64,000 nt of DNA from the NCBI GenBank assembly GCA_021324045.1, contig JAJPJV010000018.1:1-64000 (forward strand), given 5' to 3'. Below the pieces are notes generated by a model. It worked only from the letters and a program-made list of their open reading frames with translations, was not told the origin of the DNA and searched no databases. The position numbers and the translations under genes are program-made. This stretch comes from Actinomycetota bacterium. Lineage in GTDB: Bacteria > Actinomycetota > Acidimicrobiia > Acidimicrobiales > RAAP-2. Within the stretch, counting starts at the first letter, position 1, and every line of letters starts with the position of its first letter. Shown piece by piece: positions 1 to 8,685 of this stretch.

Positions 1-20
1 AGTCAACTTTTTGTCGAGGC

Positions 21-977
21 TTGCTGGCGGTGAACGCCGACATCGTCGCGGCCAGCGCGCTCGTGGGCCTCCTGGTGGGGATGACGGGAGCGGGAGGAGG
101 GGCGCTGATGACGCCCATGCTGGTCCTGCTCTTCTCGATCAAGCCCTCTTCGGCCATCTCCTCGGACCTGCTCGCAGCGGTCCTGATGCGCCCATTTGGA
201 GCCGCCGTGCACCTGCGCCAAGGCACGGTGAACCTGGCGCTTGTGGGGTGGATGGCCGCGGGGTCCGTGCCGGCCGCCTTCTTCGGTGCCTACCTTCTCC
301 ACCTGTTCGGGGGCACGAGGGTAGCTGAACATAATGTTGAAATTGCCCTCGGCGCGGCGCTCCTTCTCGGGTCGGGAGCCATGGTCGCCCGATCCGTGCT
401 CGATCAGCGAGGGACCGATCTTCGACCCCGAACAGCCGTCAATGCGGTTCGGACACGACCACTGGCCACCGTTGGTATCGGAGCGCTCGGGGGGCTCGTG
501 GTGGGGATGACGTCGGTGGGGGCGGGGTCGCTCATGATCGTCCTGCTGATGTTCTGCTACCCCGCGCTCGAGGCCAGGCAGCTTGTCGGAACGGACCTGA
601 CCCAAGCTGTCCCCCTTAGTGCTTCCGCGGCCCTCGGAGCGTTGGTGTTCGGCCATGTGGTGCTGCCGCTCACCGCAGCGATCATCGTGGGAAGCGTCCC
701 CGCAGTGCTCGTCGGCTCATGGCTGTCTGCGACCGTGCCCGATCGTTGGGTACGCCCCGTGATCACTGCGGTGATCTCGGTTTCCGGTCTGAAGTACGTG
801 GGCGTGAGCTCGACGCAGCTGCGGTGGGTCGTCGCCCTCGTCCCGGTCCTCGTCGTCGGCCATTGGGCCCTCTCCCGTCGTGCGATGGCTGTGTCCCGCC
901 GAGCCGCGACGAGCGGAATCCCAATCGACGAGGGCCTACCCGCCAGGCCGGGGCCCCAAGCCCCGAGCGCTGATTGA
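21..977 (+). CDS. TauE/SafE-family membrane exporter (sulfite/anion exporter-like)
   Basis: Probable anion or organosulfonate exporter of the cytoplasmic membrane. The 318-residue protein is almost wholly hydrophobic and has the twofold internal repeat of the TauE/SafE family: GLLVGMTGAGGGALMTP near residue 16 and GGLVVGMTSVGAGSLMIV near residue 155, each followed by helix pairs. The TTG start at 21 is the first available; GTG at 30 is an alternative. The frame stays open to the left edge, so a slightly longer N-terminus outside the window cannot be excluded. Substrate is not readable from sequence. The family call is firm; the transported compound is unknown. Confidence 0.85.
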   Translation: MLAVNADIVAASALVGLLVGMTGAGGGALMTPMLVLLFSIKPSSAISSDLLAAVLMRPFGAAVHLRQGTVNLALVGWMAAGSVPAAFFGAYLLHLFGGTRVAEHNVEIALGAALLLGSGAMVARSVLDQRGTDLRPRTAVNAVRTRPLATVGIGALGGLVVGMTSVGAGSLMIVLLMFCYPALEARQLVGTDLTQAVPLSASAALGALVFGHVVLPLTAAIIVGSVPAVLVGSWLSATVPDRWVRPVITAVISVSGLKYVGVSSTQLRWVVALVPVLVVGHWALSRRAMAVSRRAATSGIPIDEGLPARPGPQAPSAD

Positions 978-1051
978 CTCGTCGAGCAGGGAAAACCACG
1001 GCGTACGAGCGGCTGGCCCGGGTCTGACACGGCCTCGTCGGGCTCCGTTGT

Positions 1052-1068
1052 TACGATCGTCATCCATG
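1052..1068 (+). promoter_or_regulatory. Leaderless-type -10 element before the LCP leader peptide
   Basis: TACGAT at 1052-1057 ends 8 nt before ATG 1066. This spacing places the transcription start at or next to the ATG. No clear -35 hexamer is visible. The same hexamer recurs 7 nt before the threonine aldolase ATG at 15319. Confidence 0.45.
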
Positions 1069-1113
1069 GGCCTGCCGTTCGACGGGGTTCTGGCATGCCG
1101 TGATGGCCGATGA
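1066..1113 (+). CDS. Putative 15-residue leader peptide overlapping the LCP gene start
   Basis: A short ORF, ATG 1066 to TGA 1111-1113, encoding MGLPFDGVLACRDGR. Its stop overlaps the start codon of the LCP gene as ATGA (1110-1113). A TACGAT hexamer ends 8 nt before its ATG and the LCP start has no good Shine-Dalgarno sequence. The arrangement suggests a leaderless leader peptide whose translation hands ribosomes to the LCP ORF. This is inference from layout only; I recognise no known leader-peptide family. Confidence 0.35.
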   Translation: MGLPFDGVLACRDGR

Positions 1114-2753
1114 CGGGAGTCGCCAATGAAGTCGGGCTGAGAGCGCTCGAGGAGGAGATCAACCGTCAAGGCTCACGGCCACCACTGAGGTCGAGGAGGC
1201 CTCCCCGGCGTCCGAGGACGCGGCGTCAGCGCTTGCGACGGACTCTTCTCGCTGCGCTTGCCGTCGTGCTCGTTGTTGTTCTGAGCGGTATCGGGTACCT
1301 CTACTACCTCACCCACGACTTGAGACGGGTGACGGTGAAGGGCCTCAGCGGAACGCTCACGACGGGGGCCGAAGCAGGGACGGAGAACATCCTCATGGTC
1401 GGGTCGACGTCGCGTTGTGCGCTCACAGTGCAGAACCCAGCGTACGGATTGTGCTCGCAAGGGGTCACCGGCGTGAATAGCGATGTGATCATGATCCTGC
1501 ACGTCGACTCGGCTCACCATCGGCTGGCGCTGCTCTCCATACCCCGTGACCTCTTCGTCCCCAATAGCCGCACGACGGGGCCGAACAAGATCGATGCCGG
1601 CCTTTATCAGGGTCTCAGCCAACTGGTGGCATCGATTCAGGAAGATTTCGGAATTCCGATCCAGCACGCGGTATCGCTCAACTTCGATCAGTTTGCCAAC
1701 GTCGTCAATGCTCTCGGCGGGATCAACATGTCGTTCACCATGTCGGTCTACGACGCCTATTCGGGCCTTAACGTCAAGGCAGCCGCCTGTGTGCACTTGA
1801 ACGGAACGCAAGCGCTCCAAGTGGTTCGAGCTCGACACTTGCAGTATGACGCGCCCGGGACGAAGAGCCCCTACGCCCAGTACTGGCCCCAAGAGACCCA
1901 GAGCGACCTGGCTCGGATCCGTCGCGATCACGAGTTCCTCCGCGTCCTGGCAGCGGCGGTCGCAAAGAAGGGGATTGCCAACCCCATCACCGATATCGAC
2001 CTGATCAACTCCCTCAAAAGCGATCTGACGTTTGATCAGTCCTGGTCGGTGAACGACATGGCACACCTGTTGCTGGAGTTCCATTCGGTGAATGTCAACT
2101 CCGTTCCCCAGCTCACGTTGCCCGTTCAAGTAGTCACGGATCCTCAGGGATCCGGTGGCGGCCTTCTGTACCAGGGTTACAACTACGGAGACAGTGAGTT
2201 TCCGGCCGAGCCCCAGGATCAAGCAGCAATCGATCAAGTGCTGGGGATCAAGCCGAACATCAATCCGATGACAGGTCGGCCTCTTCCCGCGCCGTCTTCA
2301 GTGACGGTTTCGGTCATGAACGGTACTGGGACCTACAACCAGGCAACAGATACCGCCAACGCGCTTTCGGCACTCGGATTTCACGTGTTGGGCGTCGGCG
2401 ACGTTCCGAGCGTGGGCGATGTATCGGAGACCGTCGTCTACTACGGATCGCATGCTCCAGCCGTCGAAGCAGCCGCTGAGGAAGTTGCCCGCTCCATGAG
2501 CGGTTCGGTCATCATGGCCTATGACCCGAGCCAGGTTACCTCCGGTGCCGAGGTGACGGTCGTGACCGGGACCCAGTTCGCCGTGAACGCGCCAGCTCCG
2601 GCCGGCACGGGGACGTCGAGCAACGCAGCGACGCCTCCGAGCGTCGCTGCGATTGCGCCACCCACGCCGCCATCGTCGGGCTTGAAGCCTTGGGATCCTC
2701 GTGCATGCGCGCCCGGCGCCGTCCCGACTGCGCCCGTGCCCAACCCCACATGA
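1110..2753 (+). CDS. LytR-CpsA-Psr (LCP) family protein with LytR_C domain
   Basis: Membrane-anchored cell-wall glycopolymer ligase. LCP enzymes attach teichoic acid, arabinogalactan or capsule polymers to peptidoglycan from polyprenyl-phosphate precursors. The 547 residues comprise a basic cytosolic N-terminus, one transmembrane helix around 49-70, and an LCP domain around 90-350 with the diagnostic segments DVIMILHVD, LLSIPRDLFV and NKIDAGLYQG. A LytR_C domain follows around 395-460 (VTVSVMNGTG), then a Pro/Ala-rich tail. The LCP plus LytR_C combination is typical of Actinobacteria. Start ATG 1110 overlaps the stop of a putative leader peptide. Confidence 0.9.
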   Translation: MTGVANEVGLRALEEEINRQGSRPPLRSRRPPRRPRTRRQRLRRTLLAALAVVLVVVLSGIGYLYYLTHDLRRVTVKGLSGTLTTGAEAGTENILMVGSTSRCALTVQNPAYGLCSQGVTGVNSDVIMILHVDSAHHRLALLSIPRDLFVPNSRTTGPNKIDAGLYQGLSQLVASIQEDFGIPIQHAVSLNFDQFANVVNALGGINMSFTMSVYDAYSGLNVKAAACVHLNGTQALQVVRARHLQYDAPGTKSPYAQYWPQETQSDLARIRRDHEFLRVLAAAVAKKGIANPITDIDLINSLKSDLTFDQSWSVNDMAHLLLEFHSVNVNSVPQLTLPVQVVTDPQGSGGGLLYQGYNYGDSEFPAEPQDQAAIDQVLGIKPNINPMTGRPLPAPSSVTVSVMNGTGTYNQATDTANALSALGFHVLGVGDVPSVGDVSETVVYYGSHAPAVEAAAEEVARSMSGSVIMAYDPSQVTSGAEVTVVTGTQFAVNAPAPAGTGTSSNAATPPSVAAIAPPTPPSSGLKPWDPRACAPGAVPTAPVPNPT

Positions 2754-2811
2754 GCCACATCCCCTCTGCCGATCGCCCACGGGCCCATTTGGGCAACCAG
2801 GTCCGAGGTTC

Positions 2812-2851
2812 GCTGACCCGTCGCTGTCGCCGCCCGCCAGGGCGGGTCAGC
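2812..2851. terminator. Hairpin between convergent genes
   Basis: GCTGACCCG (2812-2820) pairs with CGGGTCAGC (2843-2851), with a second GC stem inside. It lies between the LCP gene and the convergent enoyl-CoA hydratase gene and overlaps the latter's stop codon. There is no T-run, so it is a candidate bidirectional terminator only. Confidence 0.4.
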
Positions 2852-3596
2852 CTCGAGCCGAGAGGCGCTCGAGCTGCGCGCGAACCCGGTCGATCGTCTC
2901 GGGGGACTGCCAGAAAGTGGTTGCTGCCGATCCTCCTTCGGCGCTCGATCGCATCCGTTCCAATGCCGGGCGCCGGAGCTGCTCTTTTGTGAGGCGGTAG
3001 GCCTCGGCTGGAAGGGACCCGAGCTGGTTCGCCCGGAGCATCGCACGTTCTGTGAGCTCTTCCGGAGCGACGATTTCGTCGACCAGTCCAAGTGCGATCG
3101 CTTCATGGGGGTCGAGGAGCCGTGCCCCGAAGACCACCGATTCGGTGTGGCGCCCGCAAGTATGGCGAAGGATCTCGAGGGCCTCGACAGGGAACGTGAC
3201 GCCGACAGAGAGCTCGGTCGCTCCGATGCGCGCGTCTTGAGCCATCAGGCGTGCGTCGCAGGCGGCAGCGACGATGCAGCCGCCTGCGACTGCAGCACCG
3301 TTGATCGCCGCCACGGTCGGCTTTGGGTACGAGAAGACCAATGTGAGTGCTCCCCCCAGCTCGGCGAGCAGGGTGGAGACGTAGTCCTTTCCACCCTCAA
3401 CCAGCTGGCGGAGGTCCAATCCCGCTGAGAAGGTGCGTCCGGTTCCGGTGAGGATCACGGAACCAACCGAGGGCTCGTCGGCGAGTGACTGCAGCGATGC
3501 TTGCAGGTCGCGCAGCAGCGCGACGTCGATCGCGTTCACCTTGCCATTTGCGAAGGCAATCACCGCGACCTCGCCGTGCTGCTCCACCTCGATCAT
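2847..3596 (-). CDS. Enoyl-CoA hydratase/isomerase family protein
   Basis: Crotonase-superfamily enzyme, probably hydrating or isomerising enoyl-CoA in fatty-acid or amino-acid breakdown. About 249 residues. The CoA/oxyanion-hole region reads GGCIVAAACDARLMAQDARI, followed by GATELSVGVTFP, which carries the Glu in the position of the first catalytic Glu. A second Glu occurs in the following helix (HTESVVFGARL). I start it at ATG 3596 because a strong ribosome site (GGAGGGAGG) lies just upstream; a longer frame to 3632 would include that site. It diverges from the FAD oxidoreductase, with an inverted repeat between them. Exact substrate unknown. Confidence 0.85.
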   Translation of the reverse strand: MIEVEQHGEVAVIAFANGKVNAIDVALLRDLQASLQSLADEPSVGSVILTGTGRTFSAGLDLRQLVEGGKDYVSTLLAELGGALTLVFSYPKPTVAAINGAAVAGGCIVAAACDARLMAQDARIGATELSVGVTFPVEALEILRHTCGRHTESVVFGARLLDPHEAIALGLVDEIVAPEELTERAMLRANQLGSLPAEAYRLTKEQLRRPALERMRSSAEGGSAATTFWQSPETIDRVRAQLERLSARG

Positions 3597-3660
3597 GGTT
3601 CCTCCCTCCGTTTGTCCCGCCACCGCGACCATAGCGACCAGCGCAAGCTCTCACGAAACG

Positions 3661-3686
3661 CTTACGCCGGTCCTTACTTCCGTAAG
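3661..3686. promoter_or_regulatory. Inverted repeat in a divergent promoter region
   Basis: CTTACG (3661-3666) and CGTAAG (3681-3686) form a perfect 6-bp inverted repeat with a 14-bp spacer, in the roughly 100-bp gap between the divergent enoyl-CoA hydratase and FAD oxidoreductase genes. A dimeric repressor of the TetR type would fit, but none is encoded beside it. Inference. Confidence 0.3.
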
Positions 3687-3694
3687 CCCTTCGC

Positions 3695-5152
3695 GTGGAG
3701 CACACTGCAGAGGTGAGCGTTCCTGATGCCGTCGTGGTGGGTTCAGGCCCGAATGGCCTCGCAGCGGCGGTCACGCTTGCTCGCGCAGGCCTGGAGGTCG
3801 AAGTTTACGAGGGCGCGAATGAACCCGGTGGGGGGTGCCGGACTGCGGAGCTCACGCTCCGGGGGTTTCGTCACGATGTCTGCTCTGCCGTGCATCCGCT
3901 GTTGGCGATCTCGCCGTTCTTCCAGAGCATCGATCTTGAAGCGAGGGGGGTGCGTTTGCAGAGGCCTGAGATCGCCTTCGCTCATCCGCTCGATGATGGC
4001 AGTGCGGGAGTTGTCACGGGATCGGTCACGGACACGGCTCGGCGCTTGGGGCGAGACGGCCGGCGTTACGAGCGTCTGTTCGCTTCGACGGTGGAAAGGA
4101 TCGAGGTTGTCGCCGAATCGGTGCTCGCTCCGCTCCTTCGCCTGCCATCGCATCCGTTGGCGGTGGCTCGCTTCGCTGCGACCGCGGTCCTGCCCGCAAG
4201 CTGGTTGGCAGAGGGCTTTCGTACTCCACGGGCTCGCGCCCTATTGTCAGGCGCGGCGGCCCACTCGATGCAGTCCCTTGGCGCTCCGCTCACTGCAGGC
4301 TTCGGCCTTTTCCTGACGGCTTTGGCCCATGTGGTGGGATGGCCGTTGGTCGAAGGCGGTAGTGCCCGCATCGCTGCCGCGCTCGTCGATGAACTCGAGT
4401 CTCTCGGCGGGCGCGGGGTTGTCGATCACTGGGTGAGCGATCTTCGAGCGCTTCCGCCAGCGACGCTGGTCATGCTCGATCTCTCGCCGCGAGGGGTTCT
4501 CGAATTGGCGGCCGCTGATCTCCCGCCGTCTTGGCGCCGAGCGTTCGAGGGCTACCGCTTCGGTCCAGGCGTCTGCAAGATCGACTGGGCACTCGAGGGG
4601 CCCGTTCCCTGGCGGGCGCCCGAATGTCGCAACGCAGGGACGATCCATCTCGGAGGTACCGTCGAAGAGATCGCAGCGAGCGAGGCCGCGGTAGTGAAGG
4701 GACGCTTGCCGGAGCGGCCTTATTGCATCGTGGCCCAGCCCGCAGTTGTGGATTCGACCCGAGCCCCGCAGGGGCGACATACCCTCTGGAGCTATTGTCA
4801 CGTCCCTTCTGGATCTTCCGCCGACATGACTGTTCAGGTGGCGGCCCAGATCGAGCGGTTCGCTCCGGGCTTCCGTGACCTGGTGCTCGCTCACAACGTG
4901 ACGACGGCGGCGGAATTTGAACGTTACGATCCCAACTACGTCGGTGGCGACATCAACGGTGGTCTTGCCAGCGTGCGCCAGACCCTCTTTCGACCGACGA
5001 TGCGGTTCGACCCGTACCGCTTGCCACTCAAGGGGGTGTATCTGTGCTCTGCTTCGACGCCGCCTGGTGGGGGTGTCCACGGGATGTGCGGTTACTGGGC
5101 TGCCCGTTGCGCCCTCTTTGACCTTCACCGCGGCCGCGCTCGCCGAAGCTGA
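3695..5152 (+). CDS. Phytoene desaturase-like NAD(P)/FAD-dependent oxidoreductase
   Basis: FAD-dependent amine-oxidase-fold enzyme of the CrtI/PYROXD2 group (COG1233). The N-terminal dinucleotide motif is VVVGSGPNGLAAAVTLARAG at residues about 13-32, continuing to the GGG-C of the GG motif. The C-terminus has the second FAD-contacting stretch, GVYLCSASTPPGGGVHGMCG. Length of 485 residues fits the family. No phytoene synthase or other carotenoid gene is adjacent, so a carotenoid role is not supported and the PYROXD2-like branch of unknown substrate is more likely. GTG 3695 is the first start; GTG 3713 is an alternative. Confidence 0.8.
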   Translation: MEHTAEVSVPDAVVVGSGPNGLAAAVTLARAGLEVEVYEGANEPGGGCRTAELTLRGFRHDVCSAVHPLLAISPFFQSIDLEARGVRLQRPEIAFAHPLDDGSAGVVTGSVTDTARRLGRDGRRYERLFASTVERIEVVAESVLAPLLRLPSHPLAVARFAATAVLPASWLAEGFRTPRARALLSGAAAHSMQSLGAPLTAGFGLFLTALAHVVGWPLVEGGSARIAAALVDELESLGGRGVVDHWVSDLRALPPATLVMLDLSPRGVLELAAADLPPSWRRAFEGYRFGPGVCKIDWALEGPVPWRAPECRNAGTIHLGGTVEEIAASEAAVVKGRLPERPYCIVAQPAVVDSTRAPQGRHTLWSYCHVPSGSSADMTVQVAAQIERFAPGFRDLVLAHNVTTAAEFERYDPNYVGGDINGGLASVRQTLFRPTMRFDPYRLPLKGVYLCSASTPPGGGVHGMCGYWAARCALFDLHRGRARRS

Positions 5153-5268
5153 CCCGTCATCCTGTCGCACGGGCAGGGCCGAGGCTTCCTTGCCCATCAC
5201 TTCCCTTGTTACTACCTTCTAGCCATTACGTTCTTGCCAATCAAACTTTCGTGCCAGCTATAGCTGCC

Positions 5269-6489
5269 ATGAACCCTCGGCTCCCAGTAGCACTCTCCGA
5301 TGTGATCGGGGCCGCTCGGTCCCTTGCGGGAGATGTCGTGCGTACACCGACCACCCGATCGCAGGCGCTTTCTGAGCTCACCGGAGCCGACGTGCTGGTG
5401 AAGTTCGAGAACTTGCAGTACACAGGGTCCTTCAAGGAACGTGGCGCACTCGCGAAGCTTCGATCACTCACCGAGGACGAGAAGCGCCGAGGCGTTGTGT
5501 GCATGTCGGCGGGAAATCACGCCCAGGCGGTCGCCTATCATGCTGCTCGGCTGCAGATATCCGCAACCGTTGTCGTCCCCGAGCGGTCGTCCTTCTCGAA
5601 GGTTGCCCGAACCAGAGCGCTGGGAGCCGAGGTCCTTGAGCGGGGACGGTCGCTCGAAGAGGCTGCGGGAGCAGCGACCGCCCTTGCCGCGCAACGGGGC
5701 CTCACAGTGATCCATCCATTTGACGATCCAGTGGTGATCGCTGGTCAAGGCACGGTTGCCCTTGAGCTCCTCGAAGACCAACCGGATCTGGACATGTTGA
5801 TCGTGCCCGCTGGGGGTGGGGGACTCATTGCAGGGATGGCAGTGGTGGCGAAATCGTTCCGTCCCGCAGTCGAGGTCGTGGGGGTCCAGTCGATGCTGTT
5901 CCCGAGCTTTGCCGCACCGGCGTCGAGTCCTGCGGCCTCGCCGGGTGCTGGATACCCGACGATCGCCGACGGGATCGCGGTCAGCACACCGGGTCTGCTC
6001 ACCAAGCAGATCATCGACGAGCTCGTCGACGCATGGGTCACCGTTCCTGAGGCGACCATCGAGAAGGCGGTGGCCGTCTATCTCGAACGGGAAAAGGTGG
6101 TAGCTGAGGGCGCAGGTGCGGCAGGCCTTGCCGCGATGCTCGATGATCCCGATCGTTTCAGAGGCCGACGTGTGGGGCTCGTCGTGTCTGGTGGCAACAT
6201 TGACCTTCAACTGCTTTCGACGGTCATCACGCGTTCACTGATTCAGACGGGCCGGCTGACGGTGCTGCGTACCTCGTTGTCCGACGTGCCCGGCTCACTT
6301 GCCGAGCTCACTGCGATGGTGTCGGAATATGGCGGCAATATCGTCGAAGTGACCCATCGTCACCGTGACCTTGAGTTTCCGGCTCGGTCCGCCATCGTCG
6401 AGCTCACAGTTGAGACCTTCGACGAGGACCACGGGCGCCGGCTCAGGGATGTGATCGAGCGAGGGGGCGCGCCAAGGGCCTCGGGGTAA
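5269..6489 (+). CDS. ilvA: Threonine ammonia-lyase with C-terminal ACT domain
   Basis: PLP-dependent threonine dehydratase converting L-threonine to 2-oxobutanoate and ammonia, for isoleucine synthesis or threonine catabolism. About 406 residues. The PLP lysine is K56 in TGSFKERGA, the phosphate-binding glycine loop reads PAGGGGLIAGM, and a C-terminal ACT domain covers about residues 325-400 (TVLRTSLSDVPGSLAELTAM). A single ACT domain is the short catabolic/actinobacterial architecture. I chose ATG 5269 because upstream in-frame codons from 5206 do not resemble the family N-terminus. Next to threonine chemistry elsewhere in the window (aldolase at 15.3 kb), but not in one operon. Confidence 0.88.
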   Translation: MNPRLPVALSDVIGAARSLAGDVVRTPTTRSQALSELTGADVLVKFENLQYTGSFKERGALAKLRSLTEDEKRRGVVCMSAGNHAQAVAYHAARLQISATVVVPERSSFSKVARTRALGAEVLERGRSLEEAAGAATALAAQRGLTVIHPFDDPVVIAGQGTVALELLEDQPDLDMLIVPAGGGGLIAGMAVVAKSFRPAVEVVGVQSMLFPSFAAPASSPAASPGAGYPTIADGIAVSTPGLLTKQIIDELVDAWVTVPEATIEKAVAVYLEREKVVAEGAGAAGLAAMLDDPDRFRGRRVGLVVSGGNIDLQLLSTVITRSLIQTGRLTVLRTSLSDVPGSLAELTAMVSEYGGNIVEVTHRHRDLEFPARSAIVELTVETFDEDHGRRLRDVIERGGAPRASG

Positions 6490-6930
6490 TGGGGGGCGCC
6501 TGGACAACGCATGGCGACTAGGGAGAGATTGGGACGCGCGCTGTCAAGCTCGGCCCGCACCAATTCTCCGACATTCGAGTGGCCCGTCAAGGGTCTTCTC
6601 TCGCTCCCGTGTACGGCCACCGCGCTGAGCGTCGCGCAATGACGTTCGAGAACCAAGCGCCGCCGGTCCTGCTCCCTGGGGATCCGAGCGGTCTTCTTGC
6701 CGATCGCTTTCGATATCCCCCACGCTCCGCTGTCTTTGTGGCGAGCCCCTTCATGGCGATGAGGTCGTCTTGACGGCCAATCGAGAGGCGACGACGAAAC
6801 GGAGCTCCCTGGGTCCTCCAGCCCTACGCACGACACTCCGTGGCCGTTGCTGGAACACGTGGTGGCCACTAGCTTCCCCACGGGGACCCTCTGGGGGTCC
6901 TTTACTCTCGTCGGAGGTTCCTTCGGGCTC
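6490..6930. other. 441-bp stretch without a recognised gene
   Basis: Lies between the threonine dehydratase stop and the small hydrolase. Both strands hold only short or antisense frames whose translations look like no family I know. It presumably contains the promoter of the hydrolase gene, but I see no convincing element, tRNA or structured RNA. Confidence 0.6.
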
Positions 6931-7518
6931 ATGACACAAGGTCGAATTCGCGGGCTCGTACTCGCACCGGGTGCCGGGGCAGGAAGCGATCATTCAGGCC
7001 TCATCGCGATCGGTGAGGCCGCGGAGGCAATCGGCATCAGGGTGAAGCGGATTGATTTTCCGTACCGCTTGGCCGGCCGCAAGAGGCCCGACCGCCCTGA
7101 GGTGTTGGCAGCGACCATTCGGGACGCCGCTGGGGCGTTCGCCAGAGCCCTGGAAGCGAGTCAGGCCGAGCTGGCGCTTGGCGGGCGCTCGATGGGGGGT
7201 CGGATCTGCTCGATGGTCGTCGCTGAGGGGCTTCCGGCAGCAGCACTCGTCCTGGTGAGCTACCCGCTGCATCCACCGGGGCGTCGGGATCGCCCGCGGA
7301 CGGGTCATTTCGGCGCGATCCATGTTCCCTGCCTCTTTGTCTCTGGAACCCGCGATGCGTTTGCCACCCCGGAAGAGCTCACCACCGCCACTGCGGCGAT
7401 CGACGCTCCGGTTGCTCACGAATGGATCGAGGGCGGTGATCACAGCCTGCGAGGAGCCGACGCCCGCGTGGCGGACATCGTCGCCCGGTGGCTTTCAGAG
7501 CTTGGAACGGTAGCGTGA
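6931..7518 (+). CDS. Alpha/beta hydrolase of the KANL3/TEX30 (dienelactone-hydrolase-like) type
   Basis: Small cytosolic alpha/beta hydrolase of 195 residues. The nucleophile elbow GGRSMGG gives Ser87, Asp142 lies in SGTRDAF, and His171 in GGDHSL, a complete catalytic triad in the expected order. The N-terminus LVLAPGAGAGSDH supplies the oxyanion-loop glycines. ATG 6931 places the first strand correctly; the frame is open further upstream but does not look like protein. A DUF2630 gene starts 8 bp downstream and may be cotranscribed. Substrate unknown. Confidence 0.8.
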   Translation: MTQGRIRGLVLAPGAGAGSDHSGLIAIGEAAEAIGIRVKRIDFPYRLAGRKRPDRPEVLAATIRDAAGAFARALEASQAELALGGRSMGGRICSMVVAEGLPAAALVLVSYPLHPPGRRDRPRTGHFGAIHVPCLFVSGTRDAFATPEELTTATAAIDAPVAHEWIEGGDHSLRGADARVADIVARWLSELGTVA

Positions 7519-7525
7519 GTGGATC

Positions 7526-7765
7526 ATGGAGGATGCTGACATTCTGGAACGGATCTCCGCCCTCGTCGACGAAGAGCATCGCCTGCGAGGTCAGCCTTCC
7601 GGAACGCTTGGCGAGGAGCAGAGAGCCCGCCTGCAATCCATCGAGCACCAGCTCGATCAATGCTGGGATCTGTTGCGTCGGCGCCGTGCGCGAGAGGAGT
7701 TCGGGCTGGATCCGAGTCGTGAACAGCCTCGGCCGGAAGGGGAGGTGGAGTCCTATCTCCAGTAG
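7526..7765 (+). CDS. DUF2630 family small protein
   Basis: A 79-residue, charged, predicted helical protein. The sequence pattern DILERISALVDEEHRLR, then LDQCWDLLRRRRAREEFG and the ending GEVESYLQ matches the actinobacterial DUF2630 family. Function of the family is unknown. It starts 8 bp after the hydrolase stop. A TAGCGT hexamer ends 9 nt before the ATG and could serve as a -10 for a leaderless transcript. Confidence 0.85.
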   Translation: MEDADILERISALVDEEHRLRGQPSGTLGEEQRARLQSIEHQLDQCWDLLRRRRAREEFGLDPSREQPRPEGEVESYLQ

Positions 7766-7937
7766 GGTTCAGGTTCCTTCCTAACACGGCGCCTGCGCGT
7801 CGCCTGACCCAAGCCTCCGATCTTCCGAGCCCGATGTCGAACCTGGCAGACCATTCTGGCGCGCAGAGGGTGGTCCTCTGCGCGCCGAGAGAAGGTGAGG
7901 TTCGACGACGTGGCGGCCACGAGGTGCCCGGTTACGG

Positions 7938-8448
7938 GTGTTTGGTGCTCTGCTCGCGTTGCTGTCAGGGGCGGGTGCCGCTCAGCTGCTCGCAGCAGGG
8001 CCGGCATCTGGGGGAACGTTGGGAAGCTCGAGCTGGGTGGTGACGACGTACGCGTTCGCCTTCACGACGGCGAGCAGCGCCTCCCTGACCAAGGTTACGA
8101 TGTCCGTTCCCTCCGGGACATCAGGCGCAGTGGGCTCGGCAACGCCTACGGCCTCGGGGCGGGATTGGCCAGCCTGAGCGGCCCGATGTTGGCCTACACC
8201 CTTTCTGCACCGACCTCGGGTCGTGGCCCGGAGTACCGATTTCCATCAGTTTCGTCGGACTTACGAATACCTCGATTCCTGACTCGTACGATCCGACCAC
8301 CACCACTTTTCCAGGCGTTCTCGGAATCGGTGTAAGGAAGGATCGAGGTTGCCGATGTCGGGCGATCGACAGTTCGCATGACAAACGAGATCGAGCTCCA
8401 CGGCTGTCCGAGCTCAAACGACCGCATTCTGACAGACCGACCTCGTGA
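7938..8448 (+). pseudogene. Frameshifted secreted protein gene (two apparent single-base losses)
   Basis: Three reading frames must be joined to read one protein. From GTG 7938 the first frame gives a signal-peptide-like Leu/Ala-rich start, then YAFAFTTASSASLTKVTMSV. Near 8139-8150 the text jumps one base back and continues as GLGAGLASLSGPMLAYTLSA. Near 8215-8225 it jumps one base back again and continues as VPISISFVGLTNTSIPDSY, running to a stop at 8446. The pattern resembles secreted actinobacterial repeat proteins in which a beta strand is followed by ITGLTNTS-type text, a loose resemblance from memory. Two losses within 80 bp mean gene decay or sequencing error. Function unknown. Confidence 0.6.
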
Positions 8449-8685
8449 CATTCCTGCTCGGCGCTCACCCGAAGAGCCGATGGCGATTGGCGCGTGGCTG
8501 GGCCTCGGCTGGACCTCGATCCGGATGACGCTGCTGCACAAGGTCACCGAGCGGCGCACTGCGGCATCGTCCTGACTCGAACTGTCCTGGTCGCCGATCC
8601 GTGGTGGTTGGCGCTGACCGTGTTCCTCGCAGCAGGTGTCGTGATGGTTCGCAGGCGGCGAAGCCGCGGCCGACGGCCTCATCGA

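Noticed and set aside
1173-2237. Antisense frames of 200-355 codons on the strand opposite to the LCP, FAD oxidoreductase, glucan-pathway and other genes
   Set aside because: Common in GC-rich coding DNA; their translations show no family motifs and lie opposite to well-supported genes.
6360-6932. 190-codon minus-strand frame in the gap after ilvA
   Set aside because: Overlaps the ilvA ACT domain, has no motif or ribosome site.
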